Positions 1 through 7,657 of a DNA stretch of 64,000 nt are shown here, in pieces. The stretch lies in NCBI GenBank assembly GCA_014189435.1, contig CP050293.1, positions 997,001-1,061,000 of the forward strand, given 5' to 3'. The position numbers and the translations under genes are program-made. Position 1 is the first letter of the stretch. Every line of letters starts with the position of its first letter. The notes beneath the pieces are model-generated. The model was not told the origin of the DNA, did not search any database, and saw only the letters and a list, made by a program, of their open reading frames with translations. Source of the stretch: Mesorhizobium loti. GTDB taxonomy: Bacteria > Pseudomonadota > Alphaproteobacteria > Rhizobiales > Rhizobiaceae.

Positions 1-333
1 TCCGACCGTCGCAACATCATCCTCGCCTATGTGGTCTGTTCCTGTTTCGCGGCCGTTGCCGGTGTCTTCCTGGCCGGGCGCATCGTGTCGGGCGATCCGA
101 ATGTCGGGCTGCTTTTCGAACTCGACACCGTCACCGCCGTAGCCCTTGGAGGCACCCAGCTCTCCGGCGGCATAGGCGGCCTGCACGGCACGGTGATCGG
201 CGCGCTGGTCATGGCGCTGCTGGCCAATGGCATGAACCTCGCCAACGTCTCGCCCTTTGTCCAGACCGCGATCAAGGGCGGCATCCTGTTGGCGGTGGTC
301 GGGCTGCAATCGCGCAAGAAGATGGGGCTCTGA
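1..333 (+). CDS. Sugar ABC transporter permease (RbsC type), 5' part missing
   Basis: The reading frame is open from the first base, so the gene begins left of the window and 110 C-terminal residues are visible. They have the BPD_transp_2 signature of ribose-type permeases: a hydrophobic segment, then a TAVALGGTQLSGGIGG loop that matches the conserved ALGGTSLxGGxG cytoplasmic loop, and two more membrane helices ending in QSRKKMGL. It would act in the inner membrane as one half of a sugar import channel. The next permease starts 3 bp after its stop, so the two are surely co-transcribed and probably form a heterodimeric channel. The substrate cannot be read from the sequence. Confidence 0.88.
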   Translation, partial: SDRRNIILAYVVCSCFAAVAGVFLAGRIVSGDPNVGLLFELDTVTAVALGGTQLSGGIGGLHGTVIGALVMALLANGMNLANVSPFVQTAIKGGILLAVVGLQSRKKMGL

Positions 334-336
334 AAG

Positions 337-1290
337 ATGGCTGCCGTTCTCGCAAATCCGATTACCCGGCGTCTGCTTCGCATCCCGCCGTCCTATTTTG
401 TCTTCCTCGTGCTGCTGGCGACGCTGTGGATCGCGCGGCCGAACATGCTCAACCTCAACATCATGGGCATCTTCATCAGGCAGATCGTTCCGCTCGGTAT
501 CCTGGTGCTGGGACAGCTCGTCGTCATGCGGGTGAAGTCGATCGACCTTTCCGGCGGCGGCATCATCCTGCTCATCAACTATTTCATCTCGTCAGGCAGT
601 TTCCCCGGCGCGTCGCTGCCATTCTTCGTTATGCTGGCGCTCGCCACCGGGCTGGTCATAGGCCTGTTCAACGGCTTCATGATCGGTGTCCGTCGGGTGT
701 CGGCCGTCATCGTCACGCTGGCGGTCAGCATCATCCTGGTCGGGCTGGTGCAGTTCCTGTCGAGCGGCAATCCGCCCGGCGACGTGCCGAAGCTGTTCAA
801 CGACCTCTACAACACGAAGTTCCTGTCGGTTCCGACGCCGGTGCTGTTCTGGGTCCTGCTGACCGCCTTGGTGTGGCTGCTTCTGTCGCGGACCGTGTTT
901 GGCCGCTACGTCGCCTCAGTCGGGGAGAATGCCGAAGCCGCGCATTTCTCCGGCGTGCCGGTTCAGCGCACGGTCATCCTGGCGCATACGCTGGCCGGCC
1001 TGATCGCGGCCATCGCCGCCCTGGTGCAGACCGGTTCGATCGCCGTCGGCAGCGTCCGTGTCGGTCTCGACCTGCCGATCCTGGCGGTCGCCGCAACCAT
1101 CCTTGGCGGCGTCGTCTTCGGTCGTGGCGACGGCGGCGTCTGGGGGCCTTTCTTCGGGGCACTGTGCTTTGCGCTGCTGTTCGTGGTGATGACGGTGCTG
1201 GGCATCGACGAGCCCGGCAAGCTCATCGCCCAGGGCGTCATCATCCTCGGCGCGGCGATCTTCTACGGAGTGCGCGTGCGAACCCCTTGA
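337..1290 (+). CDS. Sugar ABC transporter permease (RbsC type)
   Basis: A 317-residue integral membrane protein of the ribose/xylose/inositol permease family (BPD_transp_2), the usual length for the family. A motif near residue 60-75 (VKSIDLSGGG) corresponds to the TGGIDLSVG element, and ATILGGVVFGRGDGG near residue 250-265 to the conserved cytoplasmic loop that meets the ATPase. It follows the preceding permease by 3 bp, giving a two-permease importer whose ATPase and binding protein must lie left of the window. The following SGNH hydrolase is 91 bp downstream on the same strand and may share the transcript. Confidence 0.9.
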   Translation: MAAVLANPITRRLLRIPPSYFVFLVLLATLWIARPNMLNLNIMGIFIRQIVPLGILVLGQLVVMRVKSIDLSGGGIILLINYFISSGSFPGASLPFFVMLALATGLVIGLFNGFMIGVRRVSAVIVTLAVSIILVGLVQFLSSGNPPGDVPKLFNDLYNTKFLSVPTPVLFWVLLTALVWLLLSRTVFGRYVASVGENAEAAHFSGVPVQRTVILAHTLAGLIAAIAALVQTGSIAVGSVRVGLDLPILAVAATILGGVVFGRGDGGVWGPFFGALCFALLFVVMTVLGIDEPGKLIAQGVIILGAAIFYGVRVRTP

Positions 1291-1381
1291 CGTGAGACAG
1301 CGAAAGGCAAGCCGGCCCCGCGTTCGCCGGGACCGATAGATCCGCGCGTTCAGACAATTGCAAACAGATGGAGAAACATGG

Positions 1382-2065
1382 ATGTCACCGCCAAAAAACA
1401 TCATGTGCTACGGCGACTCGCTGACCTGGGGCTGGGTTCCGGTCAAGGAAGGGTCGCCGACCTACCGCTATCCCTATGATCAGCGCTGGACGGGCGTGAT
1501 GGCGGCAGCACTCGGAGCCGGCTATCACATCGTCGAAGAAGGCTTGAGCGCGCGCACGACCTGTCTCGACGACCCCAACGATCCGCGCCTGAACGGCGCC
1601 AACTATCTGCCTTCGGCCATTGCCAGCCACCTGCCGCTGGACCTGGTCATCGTGATGCTCGGCACCAACGACACGAAATCCTATTTCCGCCGGACGCCTT
1701 ACGAGATCGCCAATGGAATGGCGAAACTGGTCGGGCAGATCCTGACCAGCGCCGGCGGCATCGGCACCCCTTATCCGGCCCCGAAGGCGCTGGTCATCGC
1801 GCCGCCGCCGCTGACGCCGATGCCCGATCCGTGGTTCGAGGGCATGTTCGGCGGCGGTCATGAAAAGTCCAGGGATCTGGCCAGGCAGTACAAGGCGATG
1901 GCGGATTTCATGAAGATCGACTTCCTGAATGCCGGCGATTTCGTCACCACGGACGGTGTCGACGGCATCCATTTCACTGCCGCAAACAACGTCGATCTGG
2001 GGCGCGCCGTCGCTGACAAGGTCAAGTCGATCCTCGAGCCGGGCAAGGTCAGCACCGCCGCCTGA
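1382..2065 (+). CDS. SGNH/GDSL-family hydrolase (arylesterase-like)
   Basis: A 227-residue SGNH hydrolase. The nucleophile Ser lies in YGDSLTWGW near the N-terminus, the oxyanion-hole Asn in LGTNDTK near residue 95, and the catalytic Asp/His pair in DGIHFT near residue 200. I chose the ATG at 1382 because a GGAGA ribosome-binding site sits 7 nt upstream; a TTG at 1358 in the same frame lacks one. There is no signal peptide, so it should be cytoplasmic. Its position behind sugar permeases suggests it deacylates an imported acylated sugar; that is inference only. Confidence 0.87.
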   Translation: MSPPKNIMCYGDSLTWGWVPVKEGSPTYRYPYDQRWTGVMAAALGAGYHIVEEGLSARTTCLDDPNDPRLNGANYLPSAIASHLPLDLVIVMLGTNDTKSYFRRTPYEIANGMAKLVGQILTSAGGIGTPYPAPKALVIAPPPLTPMPDPWFEGMFGGGHEKSRDLARQYKAMADFMKIDFLNAGDFVTTDGVDGIHFTAANNVDLGRAVADKVKSILEPGKVSTAA

Positions 2066-2076
2066 AGCCGCTACGC

Positions 2077-2105
2077 CCGTCGGCCTGCGGCACACAGGCC
2101 GACGG
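2077..2105. terminator. Strong hairpin after the SGNH hydrolase
   Basis: An 11-bp perfect stem (CGTCGGCCTG at 2078-2087 against CAGGCCGACG at 2095-2104, plus a closing C-G pair) with a 7-nt loop, 12 nt past the stop codon. There is no T-tract on either side, so it may work as a terminator only with Rho or as an mRNA-stabilising 3' end. Confidence 0.6.
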
Positions 2106-2110
2106 CGCGG

Positions 2111-2139
2111 GTGTATCGCAGGTTCCTCCGGCGATACAC
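2111..2139. terminator. Second hairpin in the convergent gap
   Basis: A 9-bp perfect inverted repeat (GTGTATCGC at 2111-2119, GCGATACAC at 2131-2139) with an 11-nt loop. It lies between the converging hydrolase and hisC-like genes and has no T-tract. Confidence 0.45.
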
Positions 2140-2146
2140 ATCGATG

Positions 2147-2173
2147 CGGGGCCGAACGATGCGTTTGGCCCCG
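2147..2173. terminator. Third hairpin in the convergent gap
   Basis: A 7-bp perfect GC-rich inverted repeat (CGGGGCC at 2147-2153, GGCCCCG at 2167-2173) with a 13-nt loop. It lies 36 nt beyond the 3' end of the leftward hisC-like gene and could act as its terminator. Confidence 0.45.
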
Positions 2174-2208
2174 TATTGATGTGGCGCCCGGCGCCGGCTG
2201 GAATGCAT

Positions 2209-3312
2209 TCACAACAACTCCGACAGAACGGCCATGAAGTGGTCGTTCTCCGATGCCGAGCCGATGCTGACGCGCACATAGGTGTCGAAGCCCTGCTGCT
2301 TCCACGGTTTGACGATGACGCCTTGGCGCAGCAGGCCCTCGACGAAGACGGAGGCATCTTGCCGGCAGTTGAAGAACAGGAAATTGCCCCTGGAGGGGGC
2401 GACGCCGAGCCCCTTGCTCTTGAGGAAAGTCTCGACGCGTGCTCGTTCCGCCATGGCCAGCGCGACGACCCTGGCGAGGTGTTCATCATCGGCGAGCGCC
2501 GCCAGTGCGGCGGCCTGGGCCATGGCGTTGGCGTTGAAGGGTGTGCGGACACGGTCGAGCAGCGCGCGCAGTTCCGGGTCGCCGACGATGCCGAAGCCGA
2601 TCCGCAGTCCGGCCAGGCCGAACGCCTTGGAAAAGGTCCGCAGCACGATCCATGGCCGGTCGAGCTTGCTCAGGTGGGGCAGGGATGACGTATAGTCGTC
2701 GCCCTCGGCATATTCGGCATAGGCCTCATCGATGACGATCAGCGTCTCGTCGCCTGCCGCATCCAGAACCCTTGACAGGTCGCCGCCGGGGAGCCAGCTG
2801 CCGACCGGGTTCATCGGGTTCGAGAACAGCAGCATGCGGGGCCGTTCGCGCACCCCGTCGATCAGCGCGTCGACATTGATGGTGAGATCGTCGTTGACGG
2901 CAACGCGTTTGACGGTCGCGCCCATAAGCGTCGCATAGTCCTCATGCAGCGGAAACGACGGATAGAGCGTGACGACGGCGTCGCCTGGCCGCAACACGGC
3001 CCGGCTGATCACGGAGAGAAGGTCTTCGGAACCGTTGCCCAGGATAATCTGGTCCTCGGTGACGGCATATTTGTCGGCGATCGCCTGGCGCAGCTTGCGT
3101 CCGGCAGGGTCCGGATAGAGGCGGAACATCTCGGACCCGGCATGCATCGTCGTGGCCAGCGACGGGCTTGGCCCGAGCGGGTTTTCGTTCGAACCCAGTT
3201 TGGCGATCCTGGCCGGCGCGTATCGTTGTTGCACCTCGTCAATGGTCAGCCCGGAATTGTAGGGCGAAAGGCGGTTGACTTCGGTGCGAACCATATCCGA
3301 GGCTTTCGACAC
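2209..3312 (-). CDS. hisC: HisC-like PLP-dependent aminotransferase
   Basis: A 367-residue fold-type I aminotransferase of the histidinol-phosphate aminotransferase family. Visible landmarks are GSNENPLGPSP near residue 40, NGSEDLL near 93, DEAYAEY near 195 and the PLP-lysine motif TFSKAFGLAGLRIG near 230. The usual SNPNNPTG motif reads SNPMNPVG, so substrate handling may differ from biosynthetic HisC. GTG at 3312 is preferred over ATG at 3294 because AGAGGAG lies 7 nt upstream. It is transcribed away from an SDR gene across a gap holding a HutC-type operator. That context argues for a catabolic paralogue rather than the histidine-biosynthesis enzyme. Confidence 0.82.
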   Translation of the reverse strand: MSKASDMVRTEVNRLSPYNSGLTIDEVQQRYAPARIAKLGSNENPLGPSPSLATTMHAGSEMFRLYPDPAGRKLRQAIADKYAVTEDQIILGNGSEDLLSVISRAVLRPGDAVVTLYPSFPLHEDYATLMGATVKRVAVNDDLTINVDALIDGVRERPRMLLFSNPMNPVGSWLPGGDLSRVLDAAGDETLIVIDEAYAEYAEGDDYTSSLPHLSKLDRPWIVLRTFSKAFGLAGLRIGFGIVGDPELRALLDRVRTPFNANAMAQAAALAALADDEHLARVVALAMAERARVETFLKSKGLGVAPSRGNFLFFNCRQDASVFVEGLLRQGVIVKPWKQQGFDTYVRVSIGSASENDHFMAVLSELL

Positions 3313-3364
3313 GGGCGGGCTCCTCTGCGGTGGATTTCGTCATCCGTAGCGTAGCTGAAATAGT

Positions 3365-3383
3365 TTGTATATGCTTGTATATG
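3365..3383 (+). promoter_or_regulatory. Candidate HutC-type operator, site A
   Basis: TTGTATATGCTTGTATATG, two direct copies of TTGTATATG with 10-bp spacing. It matches 16 of 19 positions of the consensus TTGTATATRCATGTATGTA drawn from the four sites in this block. It lies between the divergent hisC-like and SDR genes and could control both. Confidence 0.68.
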
Positions 3384-3442
3384 TAACTTGATCTGATAGT
3401 CTCGACGCCGAAGCGGAAACCGACACCGGCAAGGAGGATCAC

Positions 3443-4216
3443 ATGCGCAACGCTTCTCTCTTCGATCTCTCCGGCAGGAAGGCGCTTGTCACCGGCGCAA
3501 GCCGGGGCATCGGGCGCAGCATCGCCGAAGCGCTGAGTGCTGCCGGCGCCGACGTCGCGGTCACGGCGCGCAGCCTGGCCTCATTGCAGGACACAACGAC
3601 AGCCATCCGCGCCGCCGGCGGGGTGGCGCACGCCATCGCTCTCGACGTCACCGATGTCGGCCGCTGCCGCGCAGCCACAGACGAGGCGGCCGGCCTGCTT
3701 GGCGGCCTCGACATTCTCGTCAACAATGCCGGGATAGAGGAAGTCCGGGCCTCGCTCGATGTCGACGAGGCGCTGTGGGACAGGATCGTCGACACGAATC
3801 TCAAGGGAGCGTTCTTCTGCGCCCAGGCCGCCGCGCGGCGGATGCGGGACGCCGGCCGTCCCGGCGCCATCATCAACCTGTGCTCGCTGACATCCGAAGT
3901 CGGCATTCCCACCGCGGTGCCGTATGGCTCGTCGAAGTCGGGCCTGCTCGGCATGACACGGGCGCTTGCGGCGGAGTGGGCGGAGCTTGGCATAAGGGTC
4001 AACGCCATCGCGCCGGGCTATTTCAGGACGGCGATGACTGATGTGTTCTACGCCAACGAGGCCTGGCAGCACTCCATGCTGGCCAAGATCCCGCAGCGCC
4101 GTTTCGGCGATCTCCATGACCTGCATGGCATCGCCGTGTTCCTCGCTTCGGATGCCGCGGCCTACATAACCGGCCAGTCCATCCCGGTCGATGGCGGCTT
4201 TCTCGCCTCGATCTGA
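3443..4216 (+). CDS. SDR-family NAD(P)-dependent oxidoreductase
   Basis: A 257-residue classical short-chain dehydrogenase. TGASRGIG (residues 17-24) is the Rossmann glycine motif, NNAG lies near residue 95, and the catalytic Ser plus YGSSK supply the Ser-Tyr-Lys triad. The C-terminal DGG motif is also present. An AAGGAGG ribosome-binding site precedes the ATG. It is the first gene right of operator A and is followed by the HisD-like unit. The likely role is oxidation of a hydroxyl group on the substrate of this catabolic block; the substrate is unknown. Confidence 0.87.
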   Translation: MRNASLFDLSGRKALVTGASRGIGRSIAEALSAAGADVAVTARSLASLQDTTTAIRAAGGVAHAIALDVTDVGRCRAATDEAAGLLGGLDILVNNAGIEEVRASLDVDEALWDRIVDTNLKGAFFCAQAAARRMRDAGRPGAIINLCSLTSEVGIPTAVPYGSSKSGLLGMTRALAAEWAELGIRVNAIAPGYFRTAMTDVFYANEAWQHSMLAKIPQRRFGDLHDLHGIAVFLASDAAAYITGQSIPVDGGFLASI

Positions 4217-4279
4217 TGACGCGGTTTGTCGGGGCACTTTCGACCGGAAGGATGATGGAAAAATTGCTGGCGACCATCA

Positions 4280-4298
4280 TACATACATGTATATACTT
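4280..4298 (-). promoter_or_regulatory. Candidate HutC-type operator, site B
   Basis: Read on the minus strand the site is AAGTATATACATGTATGTA, matching 17 of 19 consensus positions, with a perfect ATACATGTAT palindrome at 4283-4292. It lies about 120 bp upstream of the HisD-like start codon. Confidence 0.68.
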
Positions 4299-4420
4299 TT
4301 ACCCCAGTGAAGCCTCTCGACGGCTTTGATCCTTGTACCGGGTCGGCCTGTCGGCCCGCAGAATGGCCGACCTGCGCCAACCGTCATTGCGTTCCAAGAG
4401 TTCCAGGAGAACGAGCAGCC

Positions 4421-5743
4421 ATGTCCGACATCAGCTTCCACGATTTGTCATCCATCGATGCCGACCAGCGCGCCAGTCTGCTGAAACGCGCCGAGGCCGA
4501 TCTGACGGTCTTCGTCGAGAAGGTCCGGCCGATCATCCAGGCCGTCAAGGACGAAGGCGACGCCGCCTTGATCCGCTTCGCCAGGGAACTCGACAAGGCC
4601 AATGTCGCCGAGGGCGAACTGCAGGTGTCGGAAGCCGAGTTCGACGCGGCGTTCGACAAGGTGGAAAAGGACGTCGTCGAGAGCATCCAGTTCGGCATCG
4701 ACAACATCAGACATTTCCATGAGGAGCAGAAGCCGGAAACGATGTGGCTCAAGGAAGTCCGGCCGGGCGCCTATGCCGGCGACCGGTACACACCGATCGC
4801 CTCCGTTGCGCTCTACGTTCCGCGCGGCAAGGGCGCTTTCCCGTCGGTGACGATGATGACGTCGGTGCCGGCGGTGATTGCCGGCGTGCCGCAGATCGCC
4901 ATCGTTACGCCGCCGACATCGGATGGTTCGGTGGACGCGGCAACGCTCGTCGCTGCACGCCTCGCCGGCGTCGGGACCGTGTACAAATGCGGCGGCGCAC
5001 AGGCCGTTGCCGCCGTCGCCTACGGCACGGAAACGGTGAAGCCCGCGCTCAAGATCGTCGGCCCCGGCAGCCCGTGGGTGGTGGCGGCCAAGAGCGTGCT
5101 GTCGTCGGTCATCAACACCGGCCTTCCGGCCGGCCCATCGGAAGCGATCATCTTTGCCGATGACAGCGTCGATGGCGGCCTTGCCGCGCTTGATCTTCTC
5201 ATCGAAGCCGAGCACGGGCCGGATTCCTCGGCCTATCTGGTGACGCACAGCCGCAAGGTCGCCGAGGCCGCCTTGGCTGCAATCCCCGAACATTGGTCGC
5301 GGATGACCGAGCAGCGCGTCGAGTTCTCGCGCGCGGTGCTGACCGGCAAGCGGGGCGGCATCGTGCTGACGGCGTCGCTGGAAGACAGCTACCGCTTCAT
5401 CAACGACTATGCGCCCGAGCACCTCGAGATCCTGTCGAAGGAACCGTTCGCGCATCTCGGGCGTATCACCGAGGCGGCCGAAATCCTGATGGGTCCGCAC
5501 ACGCCGGTGACGCTGGCCAACTTCGTCCTCGGACCCAATGCGGTGCTGCCGACCAGCCGCTGGGCACGGACCTACGGCCCGCTCTCGGTGACGGATTTCG
5601 TCAAGCGTTCGTCGGTCGGCTATGTCACCTCGGCGGCCTATCCGGAACTCGCTCTGCATGCCCGCAGGCTCGCCCGCTACGAGGGCTTCAGCTCGCATGA
5701 GAACGCGGTCTCGGAAATCCGCGACCGCTATCTCGCCGGCTGA
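4421..5743 (+). CDS. hisD: HisD-like histidinol/polyol dehydrogenase, atypical metal site
   Basis: A 440-residue member of the HisD family (NAD-dependent, zinc, alcohol to acid). The catalytic Glu-His pair is present in YAPEHLE (E333, H334), as are two zinc histidines (H265 in EAEHG, H426 in SSHENAV). Compared with E. coli HisD, the zinc ligand Gln259 is Glu (E262), zinc ligand Asp360 is Asn (N367 in LANF), and His367 is Ala in GPNAVLPT. These changes argue against histidine biosynthesis; HisD paralogues in catabolic clusters (for example HpsN of sulfopropanediol degradation) are an alternative family. ATG 4421 fits the family N-terminus, with AGGAG upstream. The gene is 16 bp from the next dehydrogenase. 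Confidence 0.82.
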   Translation: MSDISFHDLSSIDADQRASLLKRAEADLTVFVEKVRPIIQAVKDEGDAALIRFARELDKANVAEGELQVSEAEFDAAFDKVEKDVVESIQFGIDNIRHFHEEQKPETMWLKEVRPGAYAGDRYTPIASVALYVPRGKGAFPSVTMMTSVPAVIAGVPQIAIVTPPTSDGSVDAATLVAARLAGVGTVYKCGGAQAVAAVAYGTETVKPALKIVGPGSPWVVAAKSVLSSVINTGLPAGPSEAIIFADDSVDGGLAALDLLIEAEHGPDSSAYLVTHSRKVAEAALAAIPEHWSRMTEQRVEFSRAVLTGKRGGIVLTASLEDSYRFINDYAPEHLEILSKEPFAHLGRITEAAEILMGPHTPVTLANFVLGPNAVLPTSRWARTYGPLSVTDFVKRSSVGYVTSAAYPELALHARRLARYEGFSSHENAVSEIRDRYLAG

Positions 5744-5758
5744 GCGGACACGATCGCG

Positions 5759-6784
5759 ATGAAGGCGGCACGACTCTACGGACCCGGCGATCTGCGCGTC
5801 GAGGATATCGCCGCGCCGGGCGCGCCGGATGCGGGCTGGGTGAAGCTCAGGGTCGACGCCGCCGGCATTTGCGGCTCGGACCTGCACAATTTCCGCACGG
5901 GCCAGTGGATAAGCCGGTCGCCTTCGACGGCCGGCCATGAGCTGACCGGCACGGTGACCGCCATCGGCGCGGGCATCGACATCGTCGCCATCGGCGACAG
6001 GGTGGTTGCCGATTCCCGTTTCTGGTGCGGAGACTGCGCGCAATGCCACGCCGGCAGGCGACATCTCTGCGCGTCCTTGGGCTTCGTGGGGGAGATCTGC
6101 GACGGCGGATTTGCCGAACAGGCGGTGCTGCCCGTACGGCTTTTGCATATCATCGATGCCGGGCTCGACGAGCGGGTCGCGGCGATGGCCGAGCCGCTCG
6201 CGGTGGCGCTGCATGCGGTGCGGCGCCTGCCGAAGACGGCCGGCTCCGTGCTGGTCGTCGGCTGCGGGCCGATCGGCGGTCTTGCCGCGCTGCTGCTGTC
6301 GCGAACCTTCGCCGGCACCGTGCTCGTCGCCGACCGCAACCAGAGCCGCTGCGCCCGCGTGGCGCGGGTGACGGGGGCAACGATCGTCGATCTGAACCGG
6401 GATGCCGTTGCCGCCGCAACCGCCAATGCCCCGCTGCTCGCGGCCATTGAGGCGACGGGCAGCATCGCGGCACTCAACCAGTTGCTCGGCGTTCTCGATC
6501 CCGGCGGCACGGTCGCCATGGTCGGCATCTTCCATGACCGTCTCGACATCGATCCGAACACATTGGTCGAACGTGAGATCGGATTGCTGGGATGCCACGC
6601 CTTTGCCGACGAACTGCCCGAGGCCGTGCGGATGCTGGGTGAACTGAGCGAGCCGCTGCTGGCGCTGATCGACCAAGAGATCGGCCTGGATGACATTCCC
6701 GCCGCCTATCAGCGGCTGTTGGCGGGGCAAAGCGACGGCTTGAAAACAATCATCCGCATGCGGCAACCTGTCGAGCAGTCGTGA
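5759..6784 (+). CDS. Zinc-dependent alcohol dehydrogenase (MDR family, threonine/polyol DH-like)
   Basis: A 341-residue medium-chain dehydrogenase. Catalytic zinc ligands appear as C38 (GICGSD) and H60-E61 (GHE), the structural-zinc cysteines as C90, C93, C96 and C104, and the cofactor site as VVGCGPIGG near residue 170. It resembles sorbitol/threonine/idonate-type enzymes and likely oxidises a secondary alcohol with NAD(P). It follows the HisD-like gene by 15 bp and the hutC-like gene starts just after it, so the three form one operon under operator B. Confidence 0.88.
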   Translation: MKAARLYGPGDLRVEDIAAPGAPDAGWVKLRVDAAGICGSDLHNFRTGQWISRSPSTAGHELTGTVTAIGAGIDIVAIGDRVVADSRFWCGDCAQCHAGRRHLCASLGFVGEICDGGFAEQAVLPVRLLHIIDAGLDERVAAMAEPLAVALHAVRRLPKTAGSVLVVGCGPIGGLAALLLSRTFAGTVLVADRNQSRCARVARVTGATIVDLNRDAVAAATANAPLLAAIEATGSIAALNQLLGVLDPGGTVAMVGIFHDRLDIDPNTLVEREIGLLGCHAFADELPEAVRMLGELSEPLLALIDQEIGLDDIPAAYQRLLAGQSDGLKTIIRMRQPVEQS

Positions 6785-6816
6785 TTTCCGATAAATTGCC
6801 GGAAAGGACTTTTGAA

Positions 6817-7548
6817 ATGATCACTTTGCCCGACACGGCCAGCCCCCTTTACGAGAAGGTGAAGGACTACATCCTAACCAACATCGGAACGGGCCGGTGG
6901 GGCAAGGATCGCAAGCTGCCGTCCGAAAATGAGCTGGTGGCGTCGCTCGGCGTGTCGCGGATGACGGTTCACCGGGCCCTCAGAGAGTTGACCTCGGCGG
7001 GGTTCCTGATCCGTCTGCAAGGTGTGGGAACCTTCATCGCGCCGCCGCGGCCGCAATCGACGCTGATCGAGATCAACAACATCGCAGCCGAGATCGTCGA
7101 GCGCGGCAACACGCATCGCTCCGAAGTCCTTGTCCTTGAAACGATCATGCCGACAAAGGAGCTGGGGCTTTCGTTCGAGTTCGCAAAGCGTGTCTCGATC
7201 TATCATTCCGTCGTCGTCAATTTCGAGAACGATCTGCCGGTGCAACTGGAAGAGCGTTTCGTCAATCCGAGCCTCATCCCCGATTATGACAAGCAGGATT
7301 TTTCGAAGACGGCGACCTATGACTACCTCATGCAGAAAACCCCGGTGACCGAGGTCGAGCATATCATCTCCGCGATCCCGGCCGACGCCGAGACGGCGCG
7401 GCATCTGGGCATCGATGTCGGCGCCTGCTGCCTTTTCCTGCACCGCCGGACATGGACGGGCGCGGTGGTGGCGACGATCAGCAAGCTGACTTATGCCGGC
7501 AGCCGCTACTCGCTCGGCAGCCGCTATTCCCCGTCCAAAAACAACTGA
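6817..7548 (+). CDS. hutC: HutC-type GntR-family transcriptional regulator
   Basis: A 243-residue GntR regulator. The N-terminal winged helix (residues ~8-75, with RKLPSENELVASLGVSRMTVHRAL) is followed by a UTRA effector domain. The segment LEERFVNPSLIPDYD, then TEVEHII and a C-terminal GSRYSLGSRY closely match HutC, the urocanate-responsive repressor of histidine utilisation. ATG 6817 has GGAAAGG 9 nt upstream; a GTG at 6781 overlapping the previous stop is less likely. Four HutC-like operators lie in the surrounding block, so it is probably the local and autoregulatory repressor. No hutH, hutU or hutI gene is in the window. Confidence 0.87.
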   Translation: MITLPDTASPLYEKVKDYILTNIGTGRWGKDRKLPSENELVASLGVSRMTVHRALRELTSAGFLIRLQGVGTFIAPPRPQSTLIEINNIAAEIVERGNTHRSEVLVLETIMPTKELGLSFEFAKRVSIYHSVVVNFENDLPVQLEERFVNPSLIPDYDKQDFSKTATYDYLMQKTPVTEVEHIISAIPADAETARHLGIDVGACCLFLHRRTWTGAVVATISKLTYAGSRYSLGSRYSPSKNN

Positions 7549-7589
7549 CGGCAATGCTGCGAATGCAAGCCGGAGAGGTTTCGTTGCCA

Positions 7590-7608
7590 ATGTATATACA
7601 TGTACTGA
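7590..7608 (+). promoter_or_regulatory. Candidate HutC-type operator, site C
   Basis: ATGTATATACATGTACTGA, 15 of 19 consensus positions, containing an exact TGTATATACA palindrome (7591-7600), the core I recall for HutC operators in pseudomonads. It lies 50 bp upstream of the kinase start codon and just after the regulator gene. Confidence 0.68.
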
Positions 7609-7657
7609 TGAACATGGTTTCGCCCTCGGCGAATGACCCGGCCAGAGGGGACGGCAG

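Noticed and set aside
2209..5743. A histidine-biosynthesis operon
   Set aside because: hisC-like and hisD-like genes are divergent, motif residues differ from biosynthetic enzymes, and no other his gene is near.
4448..6766. A 772-codon open frame on the minus strand
   Set aside because: It lies opposite the hisD-like and alcohol dehydrogenase genes, which have intact motifs; it has no ribosome-binding site and no recognisable fold.
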